Source: Parus major (taxonomy: Eukaryota > Chordata > Aves > Passeriformes > Paridae). Taken from it: a stretch of 64,000 nucleotides of DNA. The position numbers were made by a program, and so were the translations under genes. Shown here piece after piece: positions 1-10,215 of this stretch. The first letter of the stretch is position 1. Every line of letters starts with the position of its first letter. Location of the stretch: positions 16,024,713-16,088,712 of the forward strand of contig NC_031782.1 of the NCBI RefSeq assembly GCF_001522545.3. The letters are read 5' to 3'. The notes beneath the pieces are model-generated. The model saw only the letters and a program-made list of their open reading frames with translations. It was not told the origin of the DNA and did no database searches.

Positions 1-1556
1 CAAGTCCTGATCCCAGGCTGGCCCCGGCATGTCCAAGGTGTGGGATCCACAGAACCAGCAGGAGTTTGCTGTTGGAATCCCAAATCTGAACAGGACAGAC
101 TCTCCCTCTCTCCCATCTTCCAGGATTCACACTGGGATTTTACCCACAGCTCAAACCCCTTCCTTGTTCCATCCCAAAGCTTCTGCCAGGATCCCACAGG
201 AATTACGGCATTCCCAGCACTGCAGAGCCAACTGACCACGCTTTGCTTGATCTTCCTGCAGGGCTTCCACCTTTTCTTCAGCTCCAGCCACATCCAAACA
301 GGGCCAGTCCCTGTGGGATTCCAACCAGAGGCAGCTCCCTCATGGATACGAGGTGGATAATGAGCATTCCACATTCCATGTGTTCCTTGGAGCAGAGAGG
401 ACCATCCCTGTGCCCAGGGGGAGGTGTCTGCAGGATCCAACCTGTGGCAGGAAGCTGTGGGAGCAGGGAAGAGTTTGGATCCCATTTCTGAGCACCATTC
501 CTAGGGAAGGGACTGGGAAGTTTTGGCTGGAGCAATCACCCAGGGATGGGCAGGGATGGTTAAGGGAAAATCCTGTGTAATTCCTACTCTAGCTGGCCCA
601 GGAATTGGGAATCTTTTCCATTGGATCAGCCAATTGCAGTTCTCCAGGAGCCAGATTTAATGATCTGAATGTCCTTTTCCATCTTCTGAGGGAAGGGAAA
701 ATATCTGGGCAGCTCCACCTCAGAGCTGTTTCTCAGTGGGTGTCTGGGCACAGCATCCAAGTGGTTTTTTCCTCCATGGAGAGAGTCGTGGCTATGGGGA
801 GTTGTGGGACAGACTGGGAGAGCCCTGCCTGTGTCACCATGAGCTGCTGGTTCACCCAGCACTGCCTGAATCCAGATTTCCCTCCCTCCCTCCCTCTGAG
901 GGAAGCAGCTCCCCAGGATGGGGAACGGGGGATGAAGTGCCAGGATGAGAACTCATTTGGGTGAGTCTATCAAGCCTCGTTTGTTTTGCCCTGTTGCCTT
1001 CATGAAGGAGTGTTCAAAACGAAGGATTGAGCGTGTGCAGAGACAAAACTCCAGCTTTCCCCTCTCCAGATGCTCCCAGAGGGGAGAAGCCGAGGTGATT
1101 CCTCGCTCCAGGGCTGGCTCCCACACCCTGCAAAGCTAACGGGGAAAAGTGGATCTCTGAAAGCATGAGGCTGCTCCACTCATTTGAAGCAAAAAAAGCA
1201 AAATGGAGAAGGAAAAATTGGGTTTTATTGCAGAGTTCCAGGCACAGAGTTCCTCCAGCAGGAAATCAAGGAGCAGTCAGAGCGCCTGGGAGCTTTGTAG
1301 CCTGTACAGTCATTTTTCAGTAGATATTCATGCTGGAGACCATCAGGTAGAGGATCCCAGAATAACAAATCTCCTTTGCAGACTCCACAGTGAGGAGGAG
1401 GTTTCTCAGCAACTGGTGCCTCCCACACTGAGGCTGCAGCTCTTCCCGGAGTGGGCCGAGGCTTTTCCTCCTCAGGATGCTGAGATGTGCTCCATGATCC
1501 CTCCTCAGTGTCCCTGTCCAATCTGGGCATGCCAAATGGCAATGGTGCCTTGGGAA
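1..1556. other. Unique spacer, no gene seen
   Basis: Mixed-composition single-copy DNA with no CR1 tail, LTR or tandem repeat that I can recognise. Open frames here are short, overlap one another on both strands and show no domain, signal peptide or codon pattern. A long purine-leaning stretch around 1140-1260 has nothing identifiable in it. Treated as intergenic or intronic spacer. Confidence 0.6.
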
Positions 1557-2023
1557 TGCTGAGCTGGAGCAGAGGCTGCACAGAGCTCAGGATAAAGCAG
1601 GGATTTACTGGAAGCCCTTAAAGGACACACCTTGGGCACTACAAGAGCCCGGCCAGGGCTGCACCCACGATGGACCAAAAATGGTCACAAAATGCACAAC
1701 TGCTCTCGAAGGCTCACATTTTGATCAGTTTTGGTCCATCTGCATATCGGGGTGAATTGTCCAGTCCCAGCTTCAGGTTATGGAGTCCCACCCTTCTTGT
1801 TTTGTCTCTCCAGCCCAGCGCTGTTTCTGCTTTGGGGGCTGGAACTTGTAACGATTGTCCTTGGTAGCAAGCTGGAAGGGGAATTGTTTTGTCTGCCTGC
1901 TCTGTGCAGAGAGCTCACTGACACTCAATATGAAGCTCAGAGCTACAGCCCTAGGCTGGGCAGAATATGAGAAATATAAAAAATAAAATTTAAGGCATCA
2001 GCAAGGGCCATGACCAAACCACA
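1557..2023 (-). mobile_element. Solo LTR of an avian endogenous retrovirus
   Basis: Read on the minus strand, this 467-bp block has LTR architecture. It begins TGTGGTTTGGTC at 2023 and ends CAGCTCAGCA at 1557, so it has TG...CA termini. Near the 3' end lie a TATA-like CTTTAAGG (about 1617-1625) and the variant poly(A) signal AGTAAA (1604-1609), followed by about 50 bp of U5-like sequence rich in CTCTG. The 4-bp direct repeat GGAA flanks it at 1553-1556 and 2024-2027, the expected trace of integration, although four bases can match by chance. No internal retroviral gene is present on either side, so it is a solo LTR left by recombination. The family name is not assigned. The TG/CA ends and poly(A) site are seen; the ERV identity is inferred from this layout. 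Confidence 0.62.
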
Positions 2024-3059
2024 GGAAAGCACAGAGGAGGTGCCAGACTGACCTTGCTGAGGGGGAGCCACAAAGCCACAGCAGGGCACTCAAATTCCTG
2101 CTGAGTTTGGGTGGAGCATCAATCCCCACCAGCTTGTTCCTCAATAAATGGGTGATCCCAGTGTCACCTCTGAGCTGGGGACAGCTCAGGCTGCTCTCAG
2201 GCTGTGCCTGTGCAGTTGTGTCAGGGCAGCAATTCCCAATCCTCTGGGATCTATCCTTGGAGCGAGGGATGTGCCGTGTCCAGCCCGGCCACGGTGACCC
2301 CAGCGGGGTCTGAGCTTGTCCAGGAGCTCAGGAGCTCCCAGCTGGAGATGCAGGAGGTGCTGGAGCCTCAGGCCGAGGGAAAGCATGACACAAACCCCTG
2401 GGCTGAGCAGCTCCAGCAGAAAGCAGCTCTGATCCTGGACAGGAGCTTTGCTTTGGAAGAGCAGCAAAGAAATTAATTAGAAGGATGTGCCAGCAGTCAA
2501 ACACAGCAACCCTGTCAGCTTTTCCCACACATTTCCCTTCCTAAAGGTGTTTCCAGGGGCTGAAATGTGGAATTAAGCTGGCTGTGAGGCTGCGGTGCTG
2601 TTTCCAAGGCTCTGTCTCCGCAGCTCTGCAGAGCCAACCTGTCTTGGAGCTGCTGGAGCTGAGCAGATGAGAGGAGTGCTGCTGCCTCGCTCTCTGGAGC
2701 TTCACAGGTCCTGCATGGGTGGTAGACAGCAGAAGGCAGCATTTGTTGAGTAGTCAGGAGGAGAGAAATGACTACATGGTGGCCCCTGATCTGTCCTCTG
2801 TGGCCATCGCAGCGTGCAGAGGGATGGGAGCGGGGATGTGCAGGGAAAGGCTGGCTGGTGGTGGCTGCGGTGCTCTGAGCTCCCTCTCTGAGGCTGGAGG
2901 GGATCTGAGGACTCGTGGGCAGGGGGCAAAGAGCCCACCACTCATGGTGGCCACCAGAGGAATGAGACAGAACACTGTGAGGGTGTCCCCAGCATCCCAG
3001 GGGACAAGGCCCACGGGTCTGGGGGTGTCTCCCGAGTGGCTGCAGGCTTGGAATGTGCC
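2024..3059. other. Unique spacer, no gene seen
   Basis: GC-moderate unique sequence between the LTR and the next CR1. Part of a minus-strand frame of 234 codons (2515-3219) falls here and runs into the CR1. It has no recognisable domain, is proline- and serine-rich from low-complexity GC content, and is overlapped by an equally open plus frame, so I do not call it a gene. Confidence 0.55.
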
Positions 3060-3300
3060 TAAGGGTGAGAGGGAACGGCCTCAGGCTGGGCCAGGGGAGG
3101 CTCAGGGTGGGCAGCAGCAGGAATTTCCCCATGGAAAGGGAGCTCAGGGATTGGAACTGCCCAGGGAGGTTTGCAGTGCCCATCCCTGGAGGTGTCCCAG
3201 GAAGGGCTGGAGGTGGCACTGAGTGCTCTGGGCTGGGGACAGGGTGGGGATTTGATGATCCTGGAAATGTTTTCCACCCTCGGTGATCCTGACTCTCTGA
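3060..3300 (+). mobile_element. CR1 LINE 3' fragment, subfamily with TGATGATC tail
   Basis: The order of landmarks is that of an avian CR1 3' end: AACGGCCTCAGGCTGGGCC (about 3074-3092), then GGAGGCTCAGG, the region encoding the terminal reverse-transcriptase ORF/3'UTR (GGAATTTCCCCATGGAAAGG), CATCCCTGGAGGTGTCCC, and finally the tail TTGATGATCC...CTCTCTGA near 3253-3300. It is truncated at the 5' end, as most CR1 copies are. About 160 bp (3085-3244) is nearly identical to the copy at 16197-16431, but the last 50 bp differ sharply. It carries no coding capacity. Confidence 0.75.
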
Positions 3301-5654
3301 GGGGGATCAGATGTGGTGGCCAAGCTCAGCCCCCTCTGTTTGGGGCTGGGGATGGGCAGGGGGAGGCAGCAGTGCCTCCAAACCCTCACTAGAGCTGCTG
3401 GGTGCCAGTGCTGAGCTGAGGACTGGACTCCTCCCTCACCTTTTCCATCCTGCTTTGCCACAAAATGGATGGAGAAGCAGCTCCTGGGCTGCAGCTGCCA
3501 CCAGCAAAACAGAGCAGCTCCTGAAGTGCTGCTGGAACTCCCAGGTGAATTCCCTGCTCCCATCCCTGTGCATCCATGGAGTGAAACACTTCCCTGGCAA
3601 TCCATGCCCCCAGCTCCTGCTCCAAAGTGTCCCGTGCCAGAGGCTGAGCGCACACAGGCTGCAGGCAGGGGAGGCAGCACCTGGCAGGAATTCAGCCTGC
3701 ACAGGATTGGGATACCAGAACAGGCTGAAGCACCCAGGGGTCCTGTCCGTGGTGCCAGAAAATCCTGGATCCATGGGAATTCTTCACAAGGACACCTTCC
3801 TCTGACAAAATGTTGTCACCTGCCCAATGTGACCAGGAGGCCACCTGCCCCCACTGGCACTGTGTGATCATTTTCCATTTTCCACCATGCTGCTGAACAT
3901 CCTTCTCCTTCTCCCCACCATTTCTGCCCAGAACAGTGACATTTTTCCTGCTTTGAGGGCTTCCATACCCAGATGTTCAGAGCTGCTGGTGCCTTTGCTG
4001 CAGCATAGCTGAGAAAAGCTCCGAGAAGGGTCATGCTGGGCTCCAGAGCTGATCAGGAAGCTTGGATTGGAGTTTCCAGGGTGGGCCAGGCCAAGAAATC
4101 TCCATCCTACTAAACCCAAGCAGGGCAACCATCACCACCTGCCTGAGCCTCTCCCAGCATTTCCTTCAGGCTCAGCATCTCACAGTGCTGTGATCATCTC
4201 TTCTGCAGGCACTGAAGGGTTTATTTTCACTTTAAAGCTCTCCTCTGCTCAGTCTGGGGCTTTATGAACCTCCCTCACTGTGCTGGATAACTCCGTGCTC
4301 CCAGCCCCGTCTGCCTGCTCGGCCGGCCCTGCTCCCTGGGTGGATCCATGTCAGGGTGAATTTGGGAATGGGGACACTCCCCTCAGCCAGGAGCTGCTGG
4401 ATGATCCCTCTGGGGCTTCCTGACATTCCTGATCCTGACCTGGGAATGTTTTGACTGCAAACAAGGCAGGTGATGTGGATCTGCTTCTTAATCACATCAG
4501 ACTCCTCAGGTTTCCGAGGCGAGCGCTCGTAAGTTCAAAATTCCTGTCTGAAACACATGCTGCTGCATCTTTGTGTGGAAAACATTCCTGTTGGCAGGCT
4601 CTGCAGGAGTGCTTGGAGAGAACAAATATCAAAGTGTGACAAGCAGGGCTGATTACAAATAGCAGGAACATTTGCAGAGCACTGCAGAGCCAGGCCCACA
4701 CAAGAGGCTCCTCAGAAGCAGAGCCCGGATGCTCCCCAGGGATTGTCCGGCTCCTGGAGTTGCTATCCATGAGCTGGCTCTCCAAAGGCAGGGGAAATCC
4801 CCTCAGAGAAAGGGATGGGGTAGAAATATGCACCAGCAAATATTAGTGGGAAGCAGAATTTGGGTCTCACTGCAGCTTCACAGAGGAAAGGATGTGCAGA
4901 ATTTGTTCTTGTGCTGCCTTTTTAAACCCAGAACAGGCTCCTTTTTCCATCAGGGCTGCAGAACCTGCTCCAGGACTGCAATTCCCACCTCAAAACACCA
5001 CAGCTTGTTCCTACAACAAAACAACCTCGCTCTTGGTCGTGGTTCTGGCCACGTTTGCACTCTGAGGTTTGATATCTCTGCAGAGTGTTTGCATCCATGA
5101 TGGTATTTGTGAAGAGCGTGGTCTTCCTTGCATCCATTTCTGGGATGGTTTCATGGGAATGGTGAGGTAATCCAGAGAATTTCTCCCTGGATGTCAGGGA
5201 TTCAGTAGTGATGCAGTCCCAGCACCCCAGCCTGCTGGCAGCCGGCGTTCTCAGATATCAAATCAACGTTCATGGACAATTTTCAGGGTCTGCATTGTGC
5301 CATCTGTCAGAGCAGCACTGGGAGGTTTTAATTATGGTTTACACTCTGTCTTCAAGCACCTGGATTCGTTTTTTCCTCCTGTCAATTATTGATGGGGATT
5401 TGCTAAAAAGTGCTTTAATTCCACTTTGTGCTCTTCCCCTGCAGCAGCTGGGCCAGAACAGAGATGGGAGGAGGTCAAAGTGTGCAAGAGGTGAGGACAC
5501 TTCTTGCACAGCCACTTCCTGGCGTGGGGGCCAACTCCATGACCATTCCCAGGTTTATCTTTGGAATAATTTTCTGAGGAACTTATTTGGGTGAATGATT
5601 TGTGAGGGAAAAGGGATCAGAGCAGCTTCCCAAGGAGGAGGGAGATCTGGATGG
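3301..5654. other. Unique spacer, no gene seen
   Basis: About 2.3 kb of unique sequence. Segments near 4440-4640 and 5180-5440 are more AT-rich and have a non-repetitive texture that could hold regulatory elements, but there is no strong motif cluster. No exon, promoter or repeat is supported. Open frames are short and overlap on both strands. Confidence 0.55.
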
Positions 5655-6178
5655 GGAATTCTGCCCCTGTGCTCAGGTGAGACCCCACCTGCAGAGCTGC
5701 CCCAGCCCCGGGCCCAGCACAGGGAGCACCTGGAGCTGCTGGAGCCAGGCCAGAGGAGGCTCCAGGATGAGCAGAGGGATGGAGCAGCTCTGCTGGGAGG
5801 AAAGGCTGCCACAGCTGGCAATGTTCACCTGCAGAGGAGAAGCTTTGGGGTGAGCTCAGTGTGGCCTTGCAGGGCCTGCAGGAGCTGCAGGAAACATGGA
5901 GAGAGAGAATTCCCAAGGGCTGGAGGGACAGGACCCAGGGAATGGCAGAGTTGGATGGGATATTGGGCAGGAATTGTTCCCTGGCAGGGTGGGCAGGCCC
6001 TGGCACAGGATGCCCAGAGCAGCTGGGGCTGCCCCTGGATCCCTGGCAGTGCCCAAGGCCAGGCTGGATGGGGCTTGGAGCAGCCTGGGATGGTGGGAGG
6101 TGTCCCTGCCATGGCTGGGGTGGGATGGGATGGGCTTTAAGGTCCCTTCCAATCCAAACCATGTTGGGGTTCCATGAA
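5655..6178 (+). mobile_element. CR1 LINE, 5'-truncated, about 520 bp
   Basis: One of the longest CR1 copies here. It starts in the end of the ORF2 region (TGCTCAGGTGAGACCCCACC, about 5672), passes through GGAGCACCTGGAGCTGCTGG and the near-invariant core (TCCCTGGCAGGGTGGGCAGG, 5978 onward) and ends with the tail GGTCCCTTCCAATCCAAACC and a degenerate octamer around 6155-6178. The reading frame of ORF2 is destroyed. Long open frames on the opposite strand (for example 5617-6558) are antisense to the element and are not genes. This ungapped copy can be used to size the gap in the copy at 12245. Confidence 0.9.
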
Positions 6179-6539
6179 ATCCCCCCTGAGCTGGTGACTG
6201 CTGTCCCCAGGCTGTGCCAGTTGATGGAGCACGGAAATCTCAGTGTGGGGGTGTCAGGGCTCACACAGAACCCGCTGAACCTTCCAGAGACTCCTCCAAA
6301 CCCAAAACGCAGCTCTGGAATGCAGCATCCCATGCCCAGCACCCTGCAGGGCTCCAGGAGCCAAGGTGTGGCCTCCACCACTCCCAGAAAAACCCAATCC
6401 ATCTGATTTTGTGGAGCAGCCACTCGGGTCTCTCCAATGGAAGCGGTGCCCGTGGAACAATGAGGGCACAGCCCCAAAAGGGGTGGGAGCAGCGAGCTGC
6501 CAGCTCTCCCTGCATCCACGAGCCCGCAGCTTCCAGGAG
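6179..6539. other. Unique spacer
   Basis: Short unique, GC-moderate stretch between the CR1 tail and the AT-rich block that follows. Nothing identifiable. Confidence 0.5.
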
Positions 6540-7020
6540 GAATCACTTGCCAATACATATGGTGTTGTGTGGATGGGAAATGTCACGGAACATAACGTCC
6601 TGATATGTTTAAAAATAAATCGCTGGGACGGCTGAAAAAATAAATGACTGAAGGGAGGGGACTTGTGGCGGCTTCTGCTGGGGATTAATTTTGTCGTTTG
6701 GTTTGGGGAGAGCTCGATTCAGGTGTCAAAGTCAGTGTTGGTTTGATAAACTGGGGGGTTTGGCTCTGTCTCCGAGGAGTGCTGGGGAACGAGGTCAGTT
6801 TCTTAATTAATTTATGCAAATTGCTGCTTCCTTCTCCTCTGTCTGAACGTTAGTGACACCTGTCTTATCTCCTCACAGCTAATTGCAGGTACCAAACAGG
6901 GAAGCGTGGGCAGGACTTTGGGAACGGCACCAGCAGGAGCCGTGGAACTTCCAAAATCAGCCCAGAAAGCTGAAAAATTATCTTAATGATTACTGATTAT
7001 TGATTATTATTTAGACATAA
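6540..7020. promoter_or_regulatory. Candidate conserved non-coding element with octamer and homeodomain sites
   Basis: Composition shifts from the GC-rich surroundings to unique AT-rich DNA with intact-looking factor motifs. A palindromic homeodomain site TTAATTAA lies at 6803-6810, followed three bases later by a perfect POU octamer ATGCAAAT (6814-6821). ATTA/TAAT cores recur at 6687 and around 6980-7010. There is no repeat homology and no open frame of interest. The arrangement resembles enhancers around developmental genes. Motifs are seen; function and conservation are inferred. Confidence 0.4.
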
Positions 7021-7204
7021 AGCATTGATCAGAGCCGTCACTGGGCTCCCACGCCGTGCATGGAGCAGGAATATCCTCGCAGGAGCCTGGAGCATCAGGA
7101 TGAGCTCCTGGCTTGGGAAATCCACCCCAAATCCCCTTCCTGGGTTTCCTCCATGTCCCTCTGCCTCCCTGCTCTGTGTGATCCTCCCAAATCCAGAATT
7201 TGCT

Positions 7205-7264
7205 TCCCAAGGGAGTTGGACCTTTGAGGTCTCTTCTCAGGCAAACCATTCCATGGTTCTGTGA
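7205..7264 (+). mobile_element. CR1 3' tail remnant
   Basis: A short, degraded plus-strand CR1 end: GGAGTTGGACCTTTGAGGTC, then CAAACCATTCCATGGTTCTG. The upstream body is not recognisable. A second tail follows immediately at 7311-7372. Confidence 0.45.
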
Positions 7265-7310
7265 CTCCAGCTTCCCTGAGCCTCCCTGTGCGGTGGGAGC
7301 TGTTCCTGCT

Positions 7311-7372
7311 CACTGGGATGGGCTGGATGGCTTGAAAGGTTCCTCCCAACCAAATTATCCTGGGATTTTTCC
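7311..7372 (+). mobile_element. Second CR1 3' tail remnant
   Basis: GGGATGGGCTGGATGGCTTG, then AAAGGTTCCTCCCAACCAAA and an ATCCTGGGATT end match the consensus shape of an avian CR1 3' terminus. Two tails within 110 bp in the same orientation suggest either nested insertions or a tandemly duplicated end. Confidence 0.45.
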
Positions 7373-8719
7373 ACAGAACTGGGCTGTAAATTAATGGATT
7401 CAATAATACAGACCAAGGAGCTGGAAGAGGATCTCCAGACTCCAGGAATTGCGTTTGGGAGAGGACAGAGAGAAGGACAGGGTGCCATGGGATGGGCAGG
7501 TGGGTTCCAGCCTGAGAAATAATAATCATTTTAAAATTTTATAATATTTTTAAATAGTGCAAATTCCTTCCCCAGGGGGATGGGAATAGAGAAAATGGGC
7601 TGGGAAAAGACTGTGGTCACTGCCATGGGAATGGTGCACCCCAAAGTTTCTCCATCCCCTATTTATGGGTTATTTGGGGAAAATTAAATCTTCAAGATTC
7701 CAAAAACATCCCCCCTGCATTCATTTTATTGTTAACACCCCACGTGGCTTTATTAATTTTATTTTTTAAAGATTTTCCTCTGGTTTTGATGAAGGCACAA
7801 GGAAGAAACCAAAGCTGGGACAGAAGGAAAAAATCCCAGCAGAGGGAAGGGAGCTGAGGGAATGTTGGTGCAGCCACATCAAGGCACCAGCTTGGTCTGA
7901 ATGCAAATTTTTGAGGTTTTCTGATCATTTCATTGCCCAAACAGGATAAACTGGACCAGCTCAAGCTGTGACCATACAGATATCCCAGAAAAATCCTATT
8001 TTCCTGGTGGAAGATGCTCCAGAACCAGCCAGCACATGACGAGTGCCTATTTCCAGGCATATATTTATCCTTATTTCCAGGATAATTTATCACAATTCCC
8101 TTTGGATCCTTTGTTTCTTCTGTGAGAGATTAAAAACACAGGTTTCATTTAATAAAAAAACCCCACATTATTTGGGCCCAAAATTGCAGGGTTCTGCACA
8201 AAAAAAATAAAAATCCAGATTTTAAAACAGTTCTAGGTTGTTTGTGTGGGGTTTTGTGGTGTTTTTTTCTGAAGAAAACCTGTTTTGTTCAAAACCCCAA
8301 AGCCTCCAGCATTATATCCAAGAGGTCCTTCATGTTTTATTCCCTTCTTTCTTCATTTTTTTTAAGAAGTATTTGAAAATTTGGCTGGGGTGAAAAAAGC
8401 AGAATCACCTTCACGTCTGTCTGCCATGAAAGTTCCTTTTCCTGGCAAAATCCAGCCCGGATTTGATGAAGCAACACCTCCTTGGGGGAGCAGCGTGATC
8501 CAGCCTGGTCCCAGTGGGAGATCTGAGGTGGGACTGGAGGCTGGGACGCTCCTGCAGGATTCCCACCTTTCCAGGGCTTCCTGATCCGTGCAGGAAATGG
8601 AGGTGCCTTTCCCTAAGGAAACAGCGGGAATTGTTCCGAGTCGCGCTCCTGCCTCCATCCTCTCCAGCCACGGCGTTCCCGCCTCTCCCGACCTTCAGGT
8701 TCCTCACAAAGTCCAGCCT
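7373..8719. other. AT-rich unique spacer
   Basis: Unique sequence rich in A and T runs (7520-7760, 8130-8370). It contains many AATAAA and TTTATT strings, which are expected by chance at this composition. No gene, LTR terminus or tandem array is supported. Part of it could be a decayed transposon that I cannot place. Confidence 0.5.
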
Positions 8720-8965
8720 GGGGACGGGAATGGGGATGAGGATGGGGACAAGGACAAGGATGGGAATTAGGATGGGGATGAGGATGAGGACGAGGATGGG
8801 GATGGGGACAAGGACAAGGATGAGGATGGGGATGGGGAGGGGGATGAGGATGAGGATGAGGATGGGGATGAGGATGAGGATGGGGATGGGGATGAGGATG
8901 AGGATGGGGATGGGGACAAGGACAAGGATGGGGATGAGGAGGGGGATGAGGATGAGGAGGGGGCA
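8720..8965 (+). repeat. Strictly phased G-rich hexamer array (GGGGAT/GAGGAT)
   Basis: Forty-one consecutive hexamers run from 8720 with no insertion or deletion. The units are mainly GGGGAT, GAGGAT, GGGGAC, AAGGAC and AAGGAT. A higher-order GGGGAC-AAGGAC-AAGGAT triplet recurs near 8744, 8804 and 8912. The plus strand is almost all purine except for one pyrimidine per unit and has many G-runs of four or five, so it could form G-quadruplex or triplex structures. Because the period is two codons, all frames stay open and give dipeptide repeats; these are artefacts. It begins about 335 bp before the CpG island. Confidence 0.93.
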
Positions 8966-9299
8966 CACGGGATGCAGCTTAGGGAGGTGTCCTTGGCACT
9001 TTGGGCTCCGTGATGGCTGTGGAGCCCGCAGTGTCACTGTCCCCATGGTCAGTCTGGGGACAGGGCTGTCCTGAGGGCCAGCAGTGCCCAGTGCTGCATG
9101 CAGGCGCTCCCACGGGCGGCTGGAGAGCTGCTGGAGATGTCCTGGTGTCCAGCTCCAGCTCCAGCATCCCGTCTGTCTCTTCCATCCAAACCTCCCACGT
9201 GCCCAGGGCTTTTCCACAGGCTCTGGAGCTCCAGCCAGGGGACAGTGCAGGCCCCAGACAGCCGGACTGCACCTCGCAGCTGCCTCATCCCTGAGCAAT
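8966..9299. other. GC-rich unique spacer upstream of CpG island
   Basis: Unique GC-rich sequence linking the hexamer array and the CpG island. CpG density rises towards its right end. Nothing specific is called. Confidence 0.5.
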
Positions 9300-9840
9300 T
9301 CCAGCCGGGATGAGCCCAGAGCAGCCTCTGGCGCTGCCCGAGCACGGGAGCGAAGCGCCTTCTCCCGAAATAACTCCCAGCACCGCGCCGCTGGCGGATC
9401 CTCCCTCCCTCCCGGGATGTGCGGAGGGGCTCAGCACCCCAAACTCGGCAGGGAATTCGGTGCTCGAGCAAAGTGTGAGACTGTGGGAAGCGTCTGGAGC
9501 GGCGGCAGCTCCGCTGTGCCAGCCTGGCAGCAGCTGCCACCGCCCGTATGGCTCTGCCCACATGCACCCCCTCTGCGGTGCCTCCCGAATGTGCAATATC
9601 AACATTGCGGGAGCAGAGGATTTCTGCATGTCATTATCCCAAGGTTTATTTGAATAAAAGGCTCCGACGCGCGGCTCCGGCGGAGTCTCGCAGCTCGGCT
9701 CGGAGATGCCGACAGACAGCGGGAGCACAGACACAGCCAGGGCTGTGTTTGCTTCGCGGAGTGCTGCTAAAACATGTTGCCATCGAGATTCCCAAGCCCC
9801 GCGTTTCTAAAATATTCATCGCCACAGCCCAGATTCCCTC
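9300..9840. promoter_or_regulatory. CpG island, candidate promoter
   Basis: By hand count there are about 41 CpG dinucleotides in about 540 bp, close to the number expected from base composition, whereas most of the window is CpG-poor. That meets the usual CpG-island idea. Within it a TATA-like GAATAAAAGGC lies at about 9653-9663, 20-30 bp before a dense CpG cluster (9664-9710). An ATG at 9705 opens a 34-codon frame with no recognised product. GGCGG/GCGCGG boxes are present. No exon could be joined to it. It may start a non-coding RNA or an unseen gene in either direction, or be an orphan island acting as an enhancer. Confidence 0.5.
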
Positions 9841-10046
9841 CCAAGGAGCAGAAACGCAGGCAGAGAGGAGAATCTATCTGGCATCCCCTTGTGGCTTCGC
9901 TTCTCCCTGCTGCGATGGGGGAGCAGGAGCACAGCCCAAGGAGAGCCTGGATCTCGGTGGATTGCTGCCAGGCCTCGTGGCAGACACGAGAGTGCCCTCA
10001 GGTCGTTATCCCCTCAATACCTGCACCACAGAACCCGGGAAGAGGC
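9841..10046. other. Unique spacer
   Basis: GC-moderate unique DNA between the CpG island and the 36-bp array. No feature identified. Confidence 0.5.
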
Positions 10047-10215
10047 ATCAGTGCTGAGGGATCCATAAAAACGGGATGAGGGATCAATAAAAAGGGGTTT
10101 GTGAGGAATCAGTGCTGAGGAATCCATAAAAACAGGATAAGGAAACAGTGATGAGGAATCCATAAAAAGGGGATAAGGAATCAGTGCTGAGGGATCCATA
10201 AAAAGGGGTCTGTAA
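10047..10215 (+). repeat. 36-bp tandem array, about 4.5 copies
   Basis: Units share ATCAGTGCTGAGG followed by ATCCATAAAAA and a GGGAT-like end. Starts are at 10047, 10108, 10144 and 10180. The last three steps are exactly 36 bp, and a truncated unit of about 25 bp sits between the first and second full copies. Each unit contains a CATAAAAA TATA-like string. No spacers differ between copies, so it is a minisatellite and not a CRISPR. Confidence 0.88.

Noticed and set aside
2515..3219. Minus-strand frame of 234 codons
   Set aside because: Low-complexity proline/serine content, overlapped by a plus-strand frame, and its start lies in a CR1.
5617..6558. Minus-strand open frame of 313 codons
   Set aside because: It is antisense to the CR1 at 5655-6178 plus flanking GC-rich DNA. 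The same amino-acid strings recur wherever the CR1 core occurs, and no domain is present.
8720..8965. Interstitial telomere repeat
   Set aside because: The hexamers are GGGGAT/GAGGAT, not TTAGGG.
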